A DNA stretch of 57,910 bases from Lactobacillus sp. (GCA_022651245.1 JALCQM010000016.1:1-57910), one strand, 5' to 3'. Counted from the stretch's first letter, positions 7,474 to 16,755 are shown. Notes: generated by a model not told the origin, from the sequence alone. Made by a program: numbers and translations.

Positions 7474-8733
7474 ATGAAGTTTTTAGTTAGCTTGCTCTCT
7501 ACGCCGGCCATTTTGCTGGCGTTGGTATCATTCGTAGGCCTGGTGTCGCAAAAAAAGAGTGCCACTCAGGTATTCACTGGGACCGCTAAGACGGCCATCG
7601 GTTTCTTGATCTTTGGGATCGGGGCTTCTACTATGACCACTGCGCTGCAGAACTTCAATGCGATGTTCACGGCAGGCTTTCATATCAATGGGGTCATTGC
7701 TTCTCCTGAGGCTGCGACGGCTTTAGCGCAAAGTAAATTCGGCTTTGCCGTGTCGATGACGCTGATCATTGGTTTCATCATGAACTTAGTTTTCGCCCGC
7801 ATCACGCCGTTCAAAAACGTGTTCTTCACTGGCGGTCATAGTTTGTTCTTCGCCTGCGTATTGGCCCTGGTTATGAAGGCACATGGCTTCGATAATACCT
7901 GGACCATCATCATTGGCGGGATGATCTTAGGCTTTTGCTCCGCTGCATTGCCACAACTGTGCCAACCGTTTATGCGTAAAATCACAGGCGGTGATTTCCA
8001 GGCCATCGGTCATTTCAATATGATTGGGTACGCTTTGTCTGGGGTATTGGGTAATCTGTTCAAGAAGCATGTCGATGATTCCACTGAAAATATTAAGTTC
8101 CCTAAGTGGTTGAGTTTCTTCAAGGATTTCCTGATGGGCTTTGCCTTCGTCATGTTGATTCTGTTCTATGTTTCCGCGATTGCAGCAGGTAAGACGGCTG
8201 TCATGAAGATTTCTGCCGGCGTTGACTGGCTGGTCTTCCCGCTGATTCAAGCGTTAACTTGTACCGCCGGGATAAGCGTGTTGATGACTGGTGTTCGGAT
8301 GTTCTTAGCAGAAATTACGGCTGCTTTTACCGCTTTTTCCGAAAAGTTCATTCCTGGTTCTCGGCCAGCTCTAGATGTTCCAACCATCTTCCCATATGCA
8401 CCAACTGCTGTCCTGGTTGGCTTTCTATGCTCTTACGCCGCCGGTTTGATCGCTGTTGGGGTGATGGTGATGTTGCACTTCTCTATGGTAATCATTCCTG
8501 CCGCCCACATTTGTTTCTTCTCGGGTGGGACTGCCGCTGTGTTTGGTAACTCAACCGGTGGCTGGCGCGGTGCTGTCTTTGGTTCCTTTGTGGTCGGATT
8601 GTTGCTGGCGTTTTTGCCAGTCCTGTTGTATCCCGCATTCTCTCACTTGGGCATTACCACCGCGATGTTCCCGAACGTCGACTACAACGTGGTTGGTACC
8701 GCCCTCAACTGGATTTTGGGTTTGTTCCACTAG
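7474..8733 (+). CDS. PTS EIIC permease, ascorbate (UlaA/SgaT) family
   Basis: A 419-residue integral membrane protein with about ten to eleven hydrophobic segments. The N-terminal TPAILLALVSFVGL segment, the GFLIFGIGA loop and the FFTGGHSLFFACV and FFSGGTAAVFGNSTGGWRGA blocks are typical of the UlaA/SgaT permeases, which carry acidic sugars. It is somewhat shorter than E. coli UlaA. Preceded by a GGGGGG-rich ribosome site, and followed by a terminator-like hairpin at 8750. The real substrate is unknown. Confidence 0.9.
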   Translation: MKFLVSLLSTPAILLALVSFVGLVSQKKSATQVFTGTAKTAIGFLIFGIGASTMTTALQNFNAMFTAGFHINGVIASPEAATALAQSKFGFAVSMTLIIGFIMNLVFARITPFKNVFFTGGHSLFFACVLALVMKAHGFDNTWTIIIGGMILGFCSAALPQLCQPFMRKITGGDFQAIGHFNMIGYALSGVLGNLFKKHVDDSTENIKFPKWLSFFKDFLMGFAFVMLILFYVSAIAAGKTAVMKISAGVDWLVFPLIQALTCTAGISVLMTGVRMFLAEITAAFTAFSEKFIPGSRPALDVPTIFPYAPTAVLVGFLCSYAAGLIAVGVMVMLHFSMVIIPAAHICFFSGGTAAVFGNSTGGWRGAVFGSFVVGLLLAFLPVLLYPAFSHLGITTAMFPNVDYNVVGTALNWILGLFH

Positions 8734-8749
8734 TTAGATGGTTGGCTGG

Positions 8750-8786
8750 GCGAGGGAGGGAAACCGCCCTCGCTTCTTGTTTTTTA
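8750..8786 (+). terminator. Intra-operon terminator-like hairpin
   Basis: The stem GCGAGGG...CCCTCGC is followed by a T-rich run (TTCTTGTTTTTT). It lies between the EIIC gene and the aldolase gene and may give partial termination, so that transporter genes are made at a higher level than the enzymes. Confidence 0.65.
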
Positions 8787-8817
8787 GCAGATAAATCTGC
8801 TTAGAAAGGAAACTCTA

Positions 8818-9717
8818 ATGACGCCATTTTCTGGAATTCTTGTTGCGATGGTAACGCCGTTTGCTGATGATGAATCTGTTAGCACTGAGCGCACCGCAAA
8901 GTTAATCGATTACTTGCTAGCAGCGAAACCAACAGGACTGTTCATTCTCGGAACCAATGGTGAAGCCTATGCCATGACAGAAGATGAAAAATATGATTTT
9001 GCTAAGTTTGTCATCGAGTACGTCGCTGGCCGGGCGAAGGTAATTGTCGGTACTGGGTTGAATAGTACCCGCGAAACCATCGCGTTTTCACAACGGATAG
9101 CGGGCTTACATCCAGACGCTGTTTCGTTGGTGGCCCCATCATTCGTCGCACCAACACAAGCAGAGTTAGTCGCGCATTACCAATCTGTGGCGGATGCCGT
9201 ACCGGTGCCTTGTGTACTGTACAATATGCCTGGTAAAACTGGAATCAACATCGAGCCGGAATCGGTGCGTCTTCTGTCTCAGCACCCAAACATCATCGGA
9301 TTGAAGGATTCGTCGGGCGATTGGAAGAACTTCGACGGTTACATTGCCAACCGGTCTAGTAATGATTTCACTTTGATTATGGGCTCTGATGGGCGCATTC
9401 TCGAATCCTTGAAACATGGGGGAGATGCTGCAATTGCTGGCACCGGAAATTTGCTGGTGGCCAACGTCGTCAAACTGTATGATGCCTATCGAACTGGGAA
9501 TCTCAAGGCGGCTCAGTACTATCAAGATGCTATCCAACCGCTGCGTACGGTGTTACATGAGGCCACCACGCCGGTCTCGTTGAAGGCGGCAGTGACGGCC
9601 AGTGGCGTAAATGTCGGTCCGGCTCGACGACCTGCGTTGATGCCGGCGGCCGGTAGTCAGCTCGATAAAGACATTCAAAAGGTCGTGGCCGATTATAAGG
9701 CACGGGGTGTTATCTAG
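8818..9717 (+). CDS. DapA/NanA family 2-keto-acid aldolase
   Basis: A 299-residue (beta/alpha)8 class I aldolase. Lys163 in GLKDSSGD is the Schiff-base residue, Tyr135 in LYNMPGKTG the catalytic base, and GTNGEAY (45-51) the carboxylate-binding loop. In true dihydrodipicolinate synthases the position after N-x-P-x is the substrate-binding Arg; here it is Lys, and the gene lies in a PTS operon, so a catabolic aldolase giving pyruvate plus an aldehyde or aldose phosphate is more likely than lysine synthesis. AGAAAGGA precedes the ATG. Confidence 0.88.
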   Translation: MTPFSGILVAMVTPFADDESVSTERTAKLIDYLLAAKPTGLFILGTNGEAYAMTEDEKYDFAKFVIEYVAGRAKVIVGTGLNSTRETIAFSQRIAGLHPDAVSLVAPSFVAPTQAELVAHYQSVADAVPVPCVLYNMPGKTGINIEPESVRLLSQHPNIIGLKDSSGDWKNFDGYIANRSSNDFTLIMGSDGRILESLKHGGDAAIAGTGNLLVANVVKLYDAYRTGNLKAAQYYQDAIQPLRTVLHEATTPVSLKAAVTASGVNVGPARRPALMPAAGSQLDKDIQKVVADYKARGVI

Positions 9718-9730
9718 AAAGGAAATTCAC

Positions 9731-10357
9731 ATGAAGAAGTTTGAGTTAACGAAGAAAATTCTTGATAGCGGGGCGTTGGCGGTGGTCCGCGCCACCCCGT
9801 CACGCGTGTTGGAAATTGCCAAGGGTATTGTTGATGGCGGTATTCCAGTGATGGAAATCAGCTATACTAATTCCGATGCGCCTGAGGCCATCGATTTGGT
9901 GCATCAGAAACTTGGTGACTGTATTTTAGTTGGCGCCGGTACTGTGAACAACGGCGCCACCGCCAAGGATGCGATTGCGCATGGGGCCGGGTTCTTGTAC
10001 TCACCAATGTTTGACCCGGAAGTAATGAGCTTGGCTAATGAATATCAAATTCCTTACGCGCCTGGCTGCACCACGGTGACCGAGGCAATGACCGCCTTGC
10101 GCGCTGGCGCCACCTTTATCAAATACTTCCCTTATGGTGGTATCCTCGGCCCCGAAGTGATTAAAACCATCAAAACGCCAATTCCCGATATGCCAATGCT
10201 GGAGTCTGGTGGCGTCAATGCCGACAACGTGGCAGATTGGTTTGCTGCAGGCGTCGAAGTTGTCGGTATTGGTGGTGCACTATCTAAAGGTAGCATTGCT
10301 GATATTGCCGAAAGTGCAAAGAAAATCAGAGCAGCAATCGACACATATCGCAGTTAG
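9731..10357 (+). CDS. KDPG/KHG-type aldolase (Eda family)
   Basis: A 208-residue class I aldolase of the Eda family. Glu42 in VMEISYTN and the Schiff-base Lys131 in FIKYFP are present, as are the phosphate-binding blocks LVGAGTV (67-72) and the ESGGV loop near 160. The ATG at 9731 is used because AGAAAGGA lies just upstream; an earlier in-frame start overlaps the previous gene without a ribosome site. Having two pyruvate-forming aldolase families in one operon is unusual. No kinase or dehydratase is encoded nearby, consistent with phosphorylation by the PTS. Confidence 0.9.
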   Translation: MKKFELTKKILDSGALAVVRATPSRVLEIAKGIVDGGIPVMEISYTNSDAPEAIDLVHQKLGDCILVGAGTVNNGATAKDAIAHGAGFLYSPMFDPEVMSLANEYQIPYAPGCTTVTEAMTALRAGATFIKYFPYGGILGPEVIKTIKTPIPDMPMLESGGVNADNVADWFAAGVEVVGIGGALSKGSIADIAESAKKIRAAIDTYRS

Positions 10358-10596
10358 GAACAGTCTAGCGCAAGAGTCTGTATCAACTTTCACTGAGCCA
10401 TCAACTAGCATACTCGCAGTCGTTGCCCAGGTGGCGAATCTCTTTCGTGTACTTCTCGCGGTCTCACGCCACATAAGTTGCGCTCAAATTTGTTTTCTTC
10501 TTCGGATCGGCACATGCTTGTCTAATGGTTCGAGCGTCAGGGTGCCGACAACGATTGTTGCCGGTAGCCATGACGCTAGTGATCAAGGAGGTTACT
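10358..10596. other. Intergenic 239 bp, no gene seen
   Basis: No convincing reading frame, promoter or terminator is visible between the Eda-type aldolase and the PRD regulator. A strong AAGGAGG site (10582-10588) at its right end fixes the start of the regulator. Its relatively high GC and length hint at an untranslated leader or a decayed gene. Confidence 0.4.
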
Positions 10597-12654
10597 ATGC
10601 TTGATATCAAACAGCTTCAAATTATCGATACCATCATTCAAAATCCGATCCTGACCAAGAGCAGAATGACTGATCAACTTGGGCTAACCAGTCGCCAAGT
10701 TGACTATGCGATCGAAAAGCTCAACCAACACCTTGCCGATCATCAACAACCTCCAATTGATACCGAAGGGGCCTATGTTGTTGTACCTAATGATGCCTAT
10801 GACTATTTGTTGACGCTTCGGGCCAGTGAGAATCTGACGGCCCTGAACCACTACACTTTAAGCACCAGTGAGCGGCAGTTGTTCATTTCGCTGTTGCTGT
10901 CGTGTCATGACGGATATTTGTCGCTGATTCACCTGCAGGATTACTTGCAAGTTAGTCAATCGACGATTTCAAAGGACTTGAAGGCCTTGGAGTCACTATT
11001 GTTGCCGTATCAACTCCATATTCATTATGATCGCCAAAATGGGTATCGGCTGGACGGTCATGAAAATCGATTGCGCATGTATTTGATTCGCACACTTAGC
11101 ACAGAGTTATCTAAAACCAATGGTGGCCTGCTCAGCACTTGTGCTGATTTAATTCAGCATGTCAACACGCAAACGGTATTTGCCAAAATCACACGCTTGA
11201 CCAAAAAATATCACATTGACTTTGTCGAAAACCGTTTGTTGGAATTTGGGTATATTTATGTGTTCATGACCAGTCGGTTGCGAATTCGTCCGGAGTATTT
11301 GCCGAGTGCGGCCCGACGCATTGACGTCAGTGAAACGAATGAATACGTCTTCGCTCAGGCGTTGCTGGCTGAAGACGGGGTGACTAGTAGCACTGCCGCT
11401 GAGTACTTGGCGACGATTGTGTTATGCCTGAGTATTGGTGGCCTGGAGCACCTATCGCTGAACCGGTATATTTATGATATTACAGCTCAGGTGGTACAGC
11501 GGTTCTCCGATATTTCCGGAATCGTTTTTTCCGATCAGAATAAAGTGGCCGCTCAGCTCTTCACTCATTTTCGCTCGATGTACTATCGGCTACAGTTCAA
11601 CTATCCCATCACCAATCCGCTGACTGAGCAAGTAATTTCCGAATATGGCGAGATTTTTACATTGGTGTCGCGGGCATTGCAAAACTTTGTGACTGAAATG
11701 GGGCGAGTGCCTGACGAAGAAATCGCGTTTTTGACTATTCATCTAATCAGTTTTATTTATACTGCAGACGCCAAAAAAAGTGACAACATCACCGCCGCTA
11801 TTGTCTGCCCTAATGGTATCGGTAATTCGGCTCTAGCGTACTTGCAATTGACCAACTTATTTCCGAACATTAAATTCCTGACACCGTTTCGCTACGTTGA
11901 CCTTGATGCCCACTTGGCTGAAATCGATTTGATTTTTTCGACCTTTTACCGTAGTGATTTATTTACTAAGGATCGGCCGTGTTTCATTATTAATCCGATT
12001 ATGACTACCGATGAAAAGTACAATCTGATTCAAAAGGTTAATTCGGCGCTGGCCGGGTCCGCCTTTGCGATGCCGACCTTAAGTTCAGTCATGACCATCG
12101 TTGATCGTGTTGTAGCAGATCACGGTACTCGCAGTAAGATTCGACGCGAGCTGGCGAATAATGTGTTCAAGGTTAATAGCGTGGAATCCGACCCTCAACA
12201 ATTTCACCTTGCTGACGTGCTCAGTACCGATGAGATTCAGTTGCAACTTGTTGCCGATACGCCTCAGGCGGCCATGAAGCTGGCTGCGGCACCGCTATTG
12301 ACCAGGGGAGTGATAACTCAAGGTTATATCGAAAACATCATCGATTCAGCTGACAAGCGCTCACCAGATTCCTATATCATTGCGCCGAATGTCGCCTTGC
12401 CACATGCTGATCCTCGTACCGGAGCACAGCGCGTTGGCATGAGCATTGCTGTATTGGATCACCCGATGGCCTTTGACACGGCTGGCAAGCGACCGGTTCA
12501 GTTTATTTTCGTCTTAAGTGCTGTGAATGCTACTGACCATTTAACTGTGTTGCAAGATTTATTGGATCTGTTAGCTAAGCCGGCCTTTCTGACGGCCTTA
12601 GCGGACCCAAATCAAACTCCGGCAGGCGTTTTACATTTGATTGTCGGGAAATAA
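10597..12654 (+). CDS. PRD-containing transcriptional activator with EIIB-like and EIIA domains
   Basis: A 685-residue BglG/MtlR-type regulator. Order: two N-terminal helix-turn-helices (about 5-55 and 85-135, the latter with VSQSTISKDLKAL), two PTS regulation domains (about 190-390), an EIIB-like domain with its phosphocysteine Cys404 in VCPNGIGNSA, and an EIIA-2 domain with His603 in NVALPHAD. Such proteins activate their PTS operon when dephosphorylated by the cognate EIIB. The ATG at 10597 is chosen because AAGGAGG is directly upstream; the longer frame starting at 10525 has no ribosome site. Confidence 0.93.
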   Translation: MLDIKQLQIIDTIIQNPILTKSRMTDQLGLTSRQVDYAIEKLNQHLADHQQPPIDTEGAYVVVPNDAYDYLLTLRASENLTALNHYTLSTSERQLFISLLLSCHDGYLSLIHLQDYLQVSQSTISKDLKALESLLLPYQLHIHYDRQNGYRLDGHENRLRMYLIRTLSTELSKTNGGLLSTCADLIQHVNTQTVFAKITRLTKKYHIDFVENRLLEFGYIYVFMTSRLRIRPEYLPSAARRIDVSETNEYVFAQALLAEDGVTSSTAAEYLATIVLCLSIGGLEHLSLNRYIYDITAQVVQRFSDISGIVFSDQNKVAAQLFTHFRSMYYRLQFNYPITNPLTEQVISEYGEIFTLVSRALQNFVTEMGRVPDEEIAFLTIHLISFIYTADAKKSDNITAAIVCPNGIGNSALAYLQLTNLFPNIKFLTPFRYVDLDAHLAEIDLIFSTFYRSDLFTKDRPCFIINPIMTTDEKYNLIQKVNSALAGSAFAMPTLSSVMTIVDRVVADHGTRSKIRRELANNVFKVNSVESDPQQFHLADVLSTDEIQLQLVADTPQAAMKLAAAPLLTRGVITQGYIENIIDSADKRSPDSYIIAPNVALPHADPRTGAQRVGMSIAVLDHPMAFDTAGKRPVQFIFVLSAVNATDHLTVLQDLLDLLAKPAFLTALADPNQTPAGVLHLIVGK

Positions 12655-12676
12655 GAGTAGCTGTTCGTCCCAATAG

Positions 12677-12716
12677 AATAGTCAGGTTGCAACGATTACT
12701 GCGGCCTGACTATTTT
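12677..12716 (+). terminator. Terminator of the PTS/aldolase operon
   Basis: A 10-bp stem AATAGTCAGG...CCTGACTATT followed by TT. It lies 22 bases after the stop of the PRD regulator. Confidence 0.8.
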
Positions 12717-12783
12717 GCGTTCGAAGGTTCGACCTCGCTTTGGTTCCTAACTGGTACAGAATTAGCAGATAAGCAACGCCCAC

Positions 12784-12812
12784 AAAAAAACGCCTTCCTG
12801 CGCTGGAAGGCG
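12784..12812 (-). terminator. Terminator of the metallophosphoesterase gene
   Basis: Perfect 8-bp stem CGCCTTCC...GGAAGGCG followed, on the minus strand, by seven T residues. Confidence 0.9.
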
Positions 12813-12904
12813 AAAAGATAGAAAGCGCTTTGTGGCTATCTATATTGTTAGCATAACACGTTCAAAAAACGCGAACAGCCTATTTGCAGTGCCTTAGGTA
12901 ATTC

Positions 12905-14233
12905 TTAATCTAGCTTAAGGGATAGGTGGTGATCGGGGAGGTTATGGTCTTGCAGCATGGCCTGGGCGCGCTGGCGCAATTGTGAGTTGCCCATGACGGC
13001 GGCGTATCCTGGCATGCGTTTGAGTTGGGCTAAGCCGGTGCTGTCATTGCCGCTGAAGAAGCGCCAATTCAATTCGGCCAAAAAGGCGCTGGCAGCGGTC
13101 AGTTGTTGCCTTTTCAAGCCCGCCTCTTTGGCTTGCTGGTAGACGATCGGCATAGCCTGGGTCTGCTTGAACATGGTGGCTAAATAGCGCTGGTAGTGGC
13201 CAAGATGGCCAGCTTTTTGCTTGGGGGTCAAAACCGGTGTCAGGTCTTGTGCCTGGGTGTGGTAATTGAAGGTCGTGGGCGTCAGCTTGACGACGCCATA
13301 AATCCCAGGCGTTTCGGTGAAGCTGGCGGAGACGATCTCCTTGGTTGGCGCTTTACCGGCAGGATCGGCGGCGATATCTTGGGCGTGGATGTGCCCGGAA
13401 AAAAGGACCGGCACCTGGTAGGCGGTCAAAAGTTTGCGCAAGGCGGCTGCGTTATTGAGCACCCAGCCAGACGAATGGCTGGCGTGCGCGTATAGATTGT
13501 GGTGCATGAAGACCAAAGGGTGCTGACCGCGCGCCTGAGCTTCTTTGAGCTGTTGTTTCAGCCAAGCTAGTGTGGCGGTACTCAGCTTGCCGCCTGTTTT
13601 CGGTGCGAGGTTGGACGGTTGGATGGTGTAGATGTTCGAGTCGAGCATTAAGAGGCGGTAGTCGCGGTTGAGGTTGACGGCGTAGCTAAGACTATTGGCG
13701 TCAACGCTTGCCGCGTGGTCATAGCCGTCGTGAAAAAGGGTGCGCCACTGCTCGGGGCCGATCTGGGCGACTTTGGTTTGGTGCTTGCCGTGATAAGCGC
13801 GTGCCCAGCCATCATAGATATCGTGATTGCCTGGAACGACTAAGACGTGGATCCCGGCTTTTTGTAGCGGCGACAGCCGGTTGGCGATGCTTTTGGCGGA
13901 AGCGAGTGCACCGTTGAAGGTGACGTCTCCCGTGATGATCACGGCGGTGGGATGGGCCTGCAAGGCGGCGTGGACGAAGGCCTGAAGCGCAACGGGTTGG
14001 TCGTTCATATCCTTGCCGGCGGCACTACCGGTGATCCACTGCCAAGCGGTCTTGTGATCGTGCAGGCTAGGCGCGATGAAGTGGGTATCGCTGGTCACCC
14101 ATAGCGTGGGGCGGTTGGTGGTGGTGAGTTGTGGTTCGCGTTGGGCCGGCTGCGGGTAAAAATGCGCGAGACTCGCAGCAAAAAGGCCCATCGCCAATAA
14201 GGCGCCGAGCGCGGCTAGGATTTTGTGTGACAT
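12905..14233 (-). CDS. Membrane-anchored/secreted calcineurin-like metallophosphoesterase
   Basis: A 442-residue protein with an N-terminal signal or anchor helix (residues 5-24). The metallophosphoesterase motifs appear in order: SDTHF (about 48-52), GDVTFNG (about 101-107), PGNHD (about 134-138), FMHHN (about 244-248) and SGHIHA (about 279-284). The C-terminal ~130 residues after the catalytic core are helical and specific to a lactobacillar secreted subgroup. It acts outside the membrane on a phosphate ester or nucleotide that cannot be named from sequence. Monocistronic: flanked by terminators on both sides. Confidence 0.9.
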   Translation of the reverse strand: MSHKILAALGALLAMGLFAASLAHFYPQPAQREPQLTTTNRPTLWVTSDTHFIAPSLHDHKTAWQWITGSAAGKDMNDQPVALQAFVHAALQAHPTAVIITGDVTFNGALASAKSIANRLSPLQKAGIHVLVVPGNHDIYDGWARAYHGKHQTKVAQIGPEQWRTLFHDGYDHAASVDANSLSYAVNLNRDYRLLMLDSNIYTIQPSNLAPKTGGKLSTATLAWLKQQLKEAQARGQHPLVFMHHNLYAHASHSSGWVLNNAAALRKLLTAYQVPVLFSGHIHAQDIAADPAGKAPTKEIVSASFTETPGIYGVVKLTPTTFNYHTQAQDLTPVLTPKQKAGHLGHYQRYLATMFKQTQAMPIVYQQAKEAGLKRQQLTAASAFLAELNWRFFSGNDSTGLAQLKRMPGYAAVMGNSQLRQRAQAMLQDHNLPDHHLSLKLD

Positions 14234-14310
14234 AAGCTACCCCTCAATTCTATTTGCCACTATAGTGTAGCGCAAAAGACGGCGACAAAAAACGATACCT
14301 TCAAACAGAC

Positions 14311-14361
14311 AAAAGCTCCCGCACCACGATCCATGAAGCGAATCGCGGTGCGGGAGCTTTG
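14311..14361 (-). terminator. Terminator of the LPXTG protein gene
   Basis: The 20-bp arms AAAGCTCCCGCACC... and ...GGTGCGGGAGCTTT form a very stable hairpin, followed by a T-rich run on the minus strand. Located 75 bp after the stop of the surface protein gene. Confidence 0.85.
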
Positions 14362-14435
14362 GGTTAGCGGGAGCGCCCACTAATTAGGAAGCTTGTTGGA
14401 AGCGTCTGACATGGAGAAGAGATGTCAGCAAAAGA

Positions 14436-16670
14436 CTAAGCGCGCTTCTTCAAAGACGTGCCGGCTAAGCCGAACAAGGTACCCATCACAGCCAAGACAC
14501 CAACTGCGGTAGTCGCGGTGTTCGCATCGTCACCGGTGGTTGGCAATGCGGCAGCGGTCGTGCTCTTAGCCGCTTGCGTCAACGTTGTGGCAGCAGGCGT
14601 TGCTTTGGCAACGGTCGCCGCGGTCTTAACGGTGGCAGCCGGTGTGGTGGTCTTGGTGTCAGCCTTCGTGTCTGTCGTGGTGGCAGGCTTGCTTGGTGTC
14701 GTGGTGGTTGTTTGCTTTTCAGCAGCAGCCTTCTTAGCCGCCGCTAAGCCATCAGCGTAAGCTTGGTCGATCTTCTTGTAGTCGGTGTAGTCTTGGCCCT
14801 TCTTGTGGCTGTCCAAAACTTCTTGAGCATGCTTAGCCCGGGCAGCTGCCAGCTTTTGCGCGCGGGTCGCAGCACCGGCATCGAAGCCTTTAGCGAAGTT
14901 GTTCTTGTAGTTGGTGGACTTGTCCGCCAAGTCAGGCAAGATCGCACCGGTTTCACCGTAACGCTGGCCATCGATGAAGGCCTGGTTGGCTTCAGCTTTT
15001 TGGGCGGTCAGCTTCAAGGCACGGGTCGCAGCACCAGCATCGAAGCCTTGGGCGAAGTTGTCTTTGTAGTTGGCGGACTTGCCGGCTAAGTCAGGCAAGA
15101 TCGCGCCAGTTTCGCCATAGCGTTGGCCATCGCGGAAAGCGGTGTTGGCTTCGTCTGCTTTGGAAGCCGCGTCAATGGTGTCTTGAGTAGGCGTGGTGGC
15201 TTGGCCCATGTGGTTGGCTTGGTTCTCAGCGTTGGCCTTGTCCTTTGCAGCAGCTAACTTCTGCGCACGGGTGGCGGCACCGGCATCGAAGCCTTGGGCG
15301 AAGTTATCTTTGTAGTTGGTGGACTTGTTTGCTAAGTCAGGCAAGACGGCGCCGGTTTCACCATAACGTTGACCATCGCGGAAAGCGGTGTTGGCTTCGT
15401 CTGCCTTGGAAGCGGCGTCGATGGTGTCTTGCGTCGGTGTGGTGGCTTGGCCCATGTGGTTGGCTTGGTTTTCAGCGTTGGCCTTGTCCTTAGCGGCAGC
15501 TAACTTCTGCGCGCGAGTGGCGGCACCGGCATTGAAGCCTTGGGCGAAGTTGTCTTTGTAGTTGGTGGACTTGTCGGCTAAGTCAGGCAAGACGGCGCCG
15601 GTTTCACCATAACGTTGACCATCGCGGAAAGCGGTGTTGGCTTCGTCTGCTTTGGAAGCGGCGTCGATGGTGTCCTGAGCAGGTGTGGTGGCCTGGCCCA
15701 TATGGTTAGCTTCGTTTTCAGCAGTGGCCTTGTCTTTAGCAGCGGCCAACTTCTGCGCACGAGTGGCGGCACCGGCATCGAAGCCTTGGGCGAAGTTGTC
15801 TTTGTAGTTGGTGGACTTGTTTGCTAAGTCAGGCAAGACAGCACCAGTTTCACCATAGCGTTGGCCATCAATGAAGGCTTGGTTAGCTTCGGCTTTCTTT
15901 TCTGCAGCTAAGCGGTCGTTGAATTGAACATGCCCAGCGGTCACGCCTGCCAAGAAGGCCTCTTTATCACCAGCGGACATCCCGTCGAGATAAGACGATT
16001 GAATGGCGGCAACCCCTTTACGCCCTAACTGCAAGCCCTTCGCGTAGGCTGCTAATTCGTCAGCGGTCTTGCCGGTTTGGTTGGCATTGTTTTGGTTGGA
16101 CTGATCAGTAGGCGTTGGGGTTTCGTTGGTCGTGGTGCGACCAGCGCCAGCTTGATCCGCGTTGTTTTGGTTGGACTTGTCAGTAGGCGTTGGGGTTTCG
16201 TTGGTTGTCGTGCGGCCAGCACCAGCTTGGTCCGCGTTATTTTGGTTGGACTTGTCAGTAGGCGTTGGGGTTTCGTTGGTCGTGGTACGGCCAGCGCCAG
16301 CTTGGTCCGCGTTGTTTTGGTTGGACTGGTCGGTCGTTGGCTTCGTGTTCACTTTCTCGCTCCAAGCGGCATGGCCAGCGTTATAGCCGGCGGTGTAGCC
16401 TTGCGAGTAGGCGTCAGAAACATACTTGATTGCAGGTGGGTTGGCACCGAGTGCGCCTACTTTTTGGCCAGCCGCATAACCGGCATCGTATTGGCCCTTG
16501 TCGACTTGGGCTTGGTTGATGCTGGAGACACTACCTGGTTCGTTGGTATCAGCGCTGACGGTTTGGCCGCCGAAGGCTTGCACGCTAAAAAGGGATGCGG
16601 CTGCGATTCCTGCAGCGATCCACGTCTTATGTGCTTTATATAGTTTCTTTGCTCCCCGTTGTTCTGTCAT
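14436..16670 (-). CDS. LPXTG-anchored repeat protein with KxYKxGKxW-type signal peptide
   Basis: A 744-residue surface protein. The start at 16670 is preceded by GGAGGAG; an in-frame extension of 27 residues upstream lacks a ribosome site. Residues 8-45 form a KxYKxGKxW-like signal peptide (KKLYKAHKTW then a hydrophobic core, cut near VSADT). Next come a Y-x-x-G-Y-x-x-G region (about 60-105), three 25-residue Asn/Thr/Pro-rich repeats (TTTNETPTPTDKSNQNNADQ-like), three near-identical 82-residue repeats plus two shorter ones (each with DGQRYGETGA and NFAQGFDAGAATRA), a Thr/Ala-rich wall-spanning tract and the sorting signal LPTTGD, membrane helix and KKRA tail. Sortase A attaches it to peptidoglycan. 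Probably an adhesin or glycoprotein. Confidence 0.93.
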   Translation of the reverse strand: MTEQRGAKKLYKAHKTWIAAGIAAASLFSVQAFGGQTVSADTNEPGSVSSINQAQVDKGQYDAGYAAGQKVGALGANPPAIKYVSDAYSQGYTAGYNAGHAAWSEKVNTKPTTDQSNQNNADQAGAGRTTTNETPTPTDKSNQNNADQAGAGRTTTNETPTPTDKSNQNNADQAGAGRTTTNETPTPTDQSNQNNANQTGKTADELAAYAKGLQLGRKGVAAIQSSYLDGMSAGDKEAFLAGVTAGHVQFNDRLAAEKKAEANQAFIDGQRYGETGAVLPDLANKSTNYKDNFAQGFDAGAATRAQKLAAAKDKATAENEANHMGQATTPAQDTIDAASKADEANTAFRDGQRYGETGAVLPDLADKSTNYKDNFAQGFNAGAATRAQKLAAAKDKANAENQANHMGQATTPTQDTIDAASKADEANTAFRDGQRYGETGAVLPDLANKSTNYKDNFAQGFDAGAATRAQKLAAAKDKANAENQANHMGQATTPTQDTIDAASKADEANTAFRDGQRYGETGAILPDLAGKSANYKDNFAQGFDAGAATRALKLTAQKAEANQAFIDGQRYGETGAILPDLADKSTNYKNNFAKGFDAGAATRAQKLAAARAKHAQEVLDSHKKGQDYTDYKKIDQAYADGLAAAKKAAAEKQTTTTTPSKPATTTDTKADTKTTTPAATVKTAATVAKATPAATTLTQAAKSTTAAALPTTGDDANTATTAVGVLAVMGTLFGLAGTSLKKRA
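15127..15864 (-). repeat. Three tandem 246-bp in-frame repeats
   Basis: Three units with an exact 246-bp (82-codon) period, at 15127-15372, 15373-15618 and 15619-15864, differ at few bases. Two shorter related units follow at about 14880-15126. They encode the helical G-Q-R-Y-G-E-T-G repeats of the LPXTG protein and are likely to expand or contract by recombination. Confidence 0.9.
16089..16313 (-). repeat. Three tandem 75-bp in-frame repeats
   Basis: An exact 75-bp period (starts at 16089, 16164 and 16239, with a partial fourth at 16314) encodes a 25-residue Asn/Gln/Thr/Pro-rich spacer in the LPXTG protein. Confidence 0.9.
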
Positions 16671-16755
16671 GGTTCTCCTCCTATGTGACACTTTAATTTG
16701 AATGTGGTGGGTGAAGGCGCACATGCGCACGCCTCCTGCACCTGAAAACATTTAA

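Noticed and set aside
12820-12833. cre-like AGAAAGCGCTTTGT
   Set aside because: It has three mismatches at conserved positions and lies between the 3' ends of convergent genes, where CcpA control is not expected.
16077-16643. 188-codon plus-strand frame antisense to the LPXTG gene
   Set aside because: It is an artefact of the repeat-rich coding strand: no ribosome site, and its repeats mirror the real protein's repeats.
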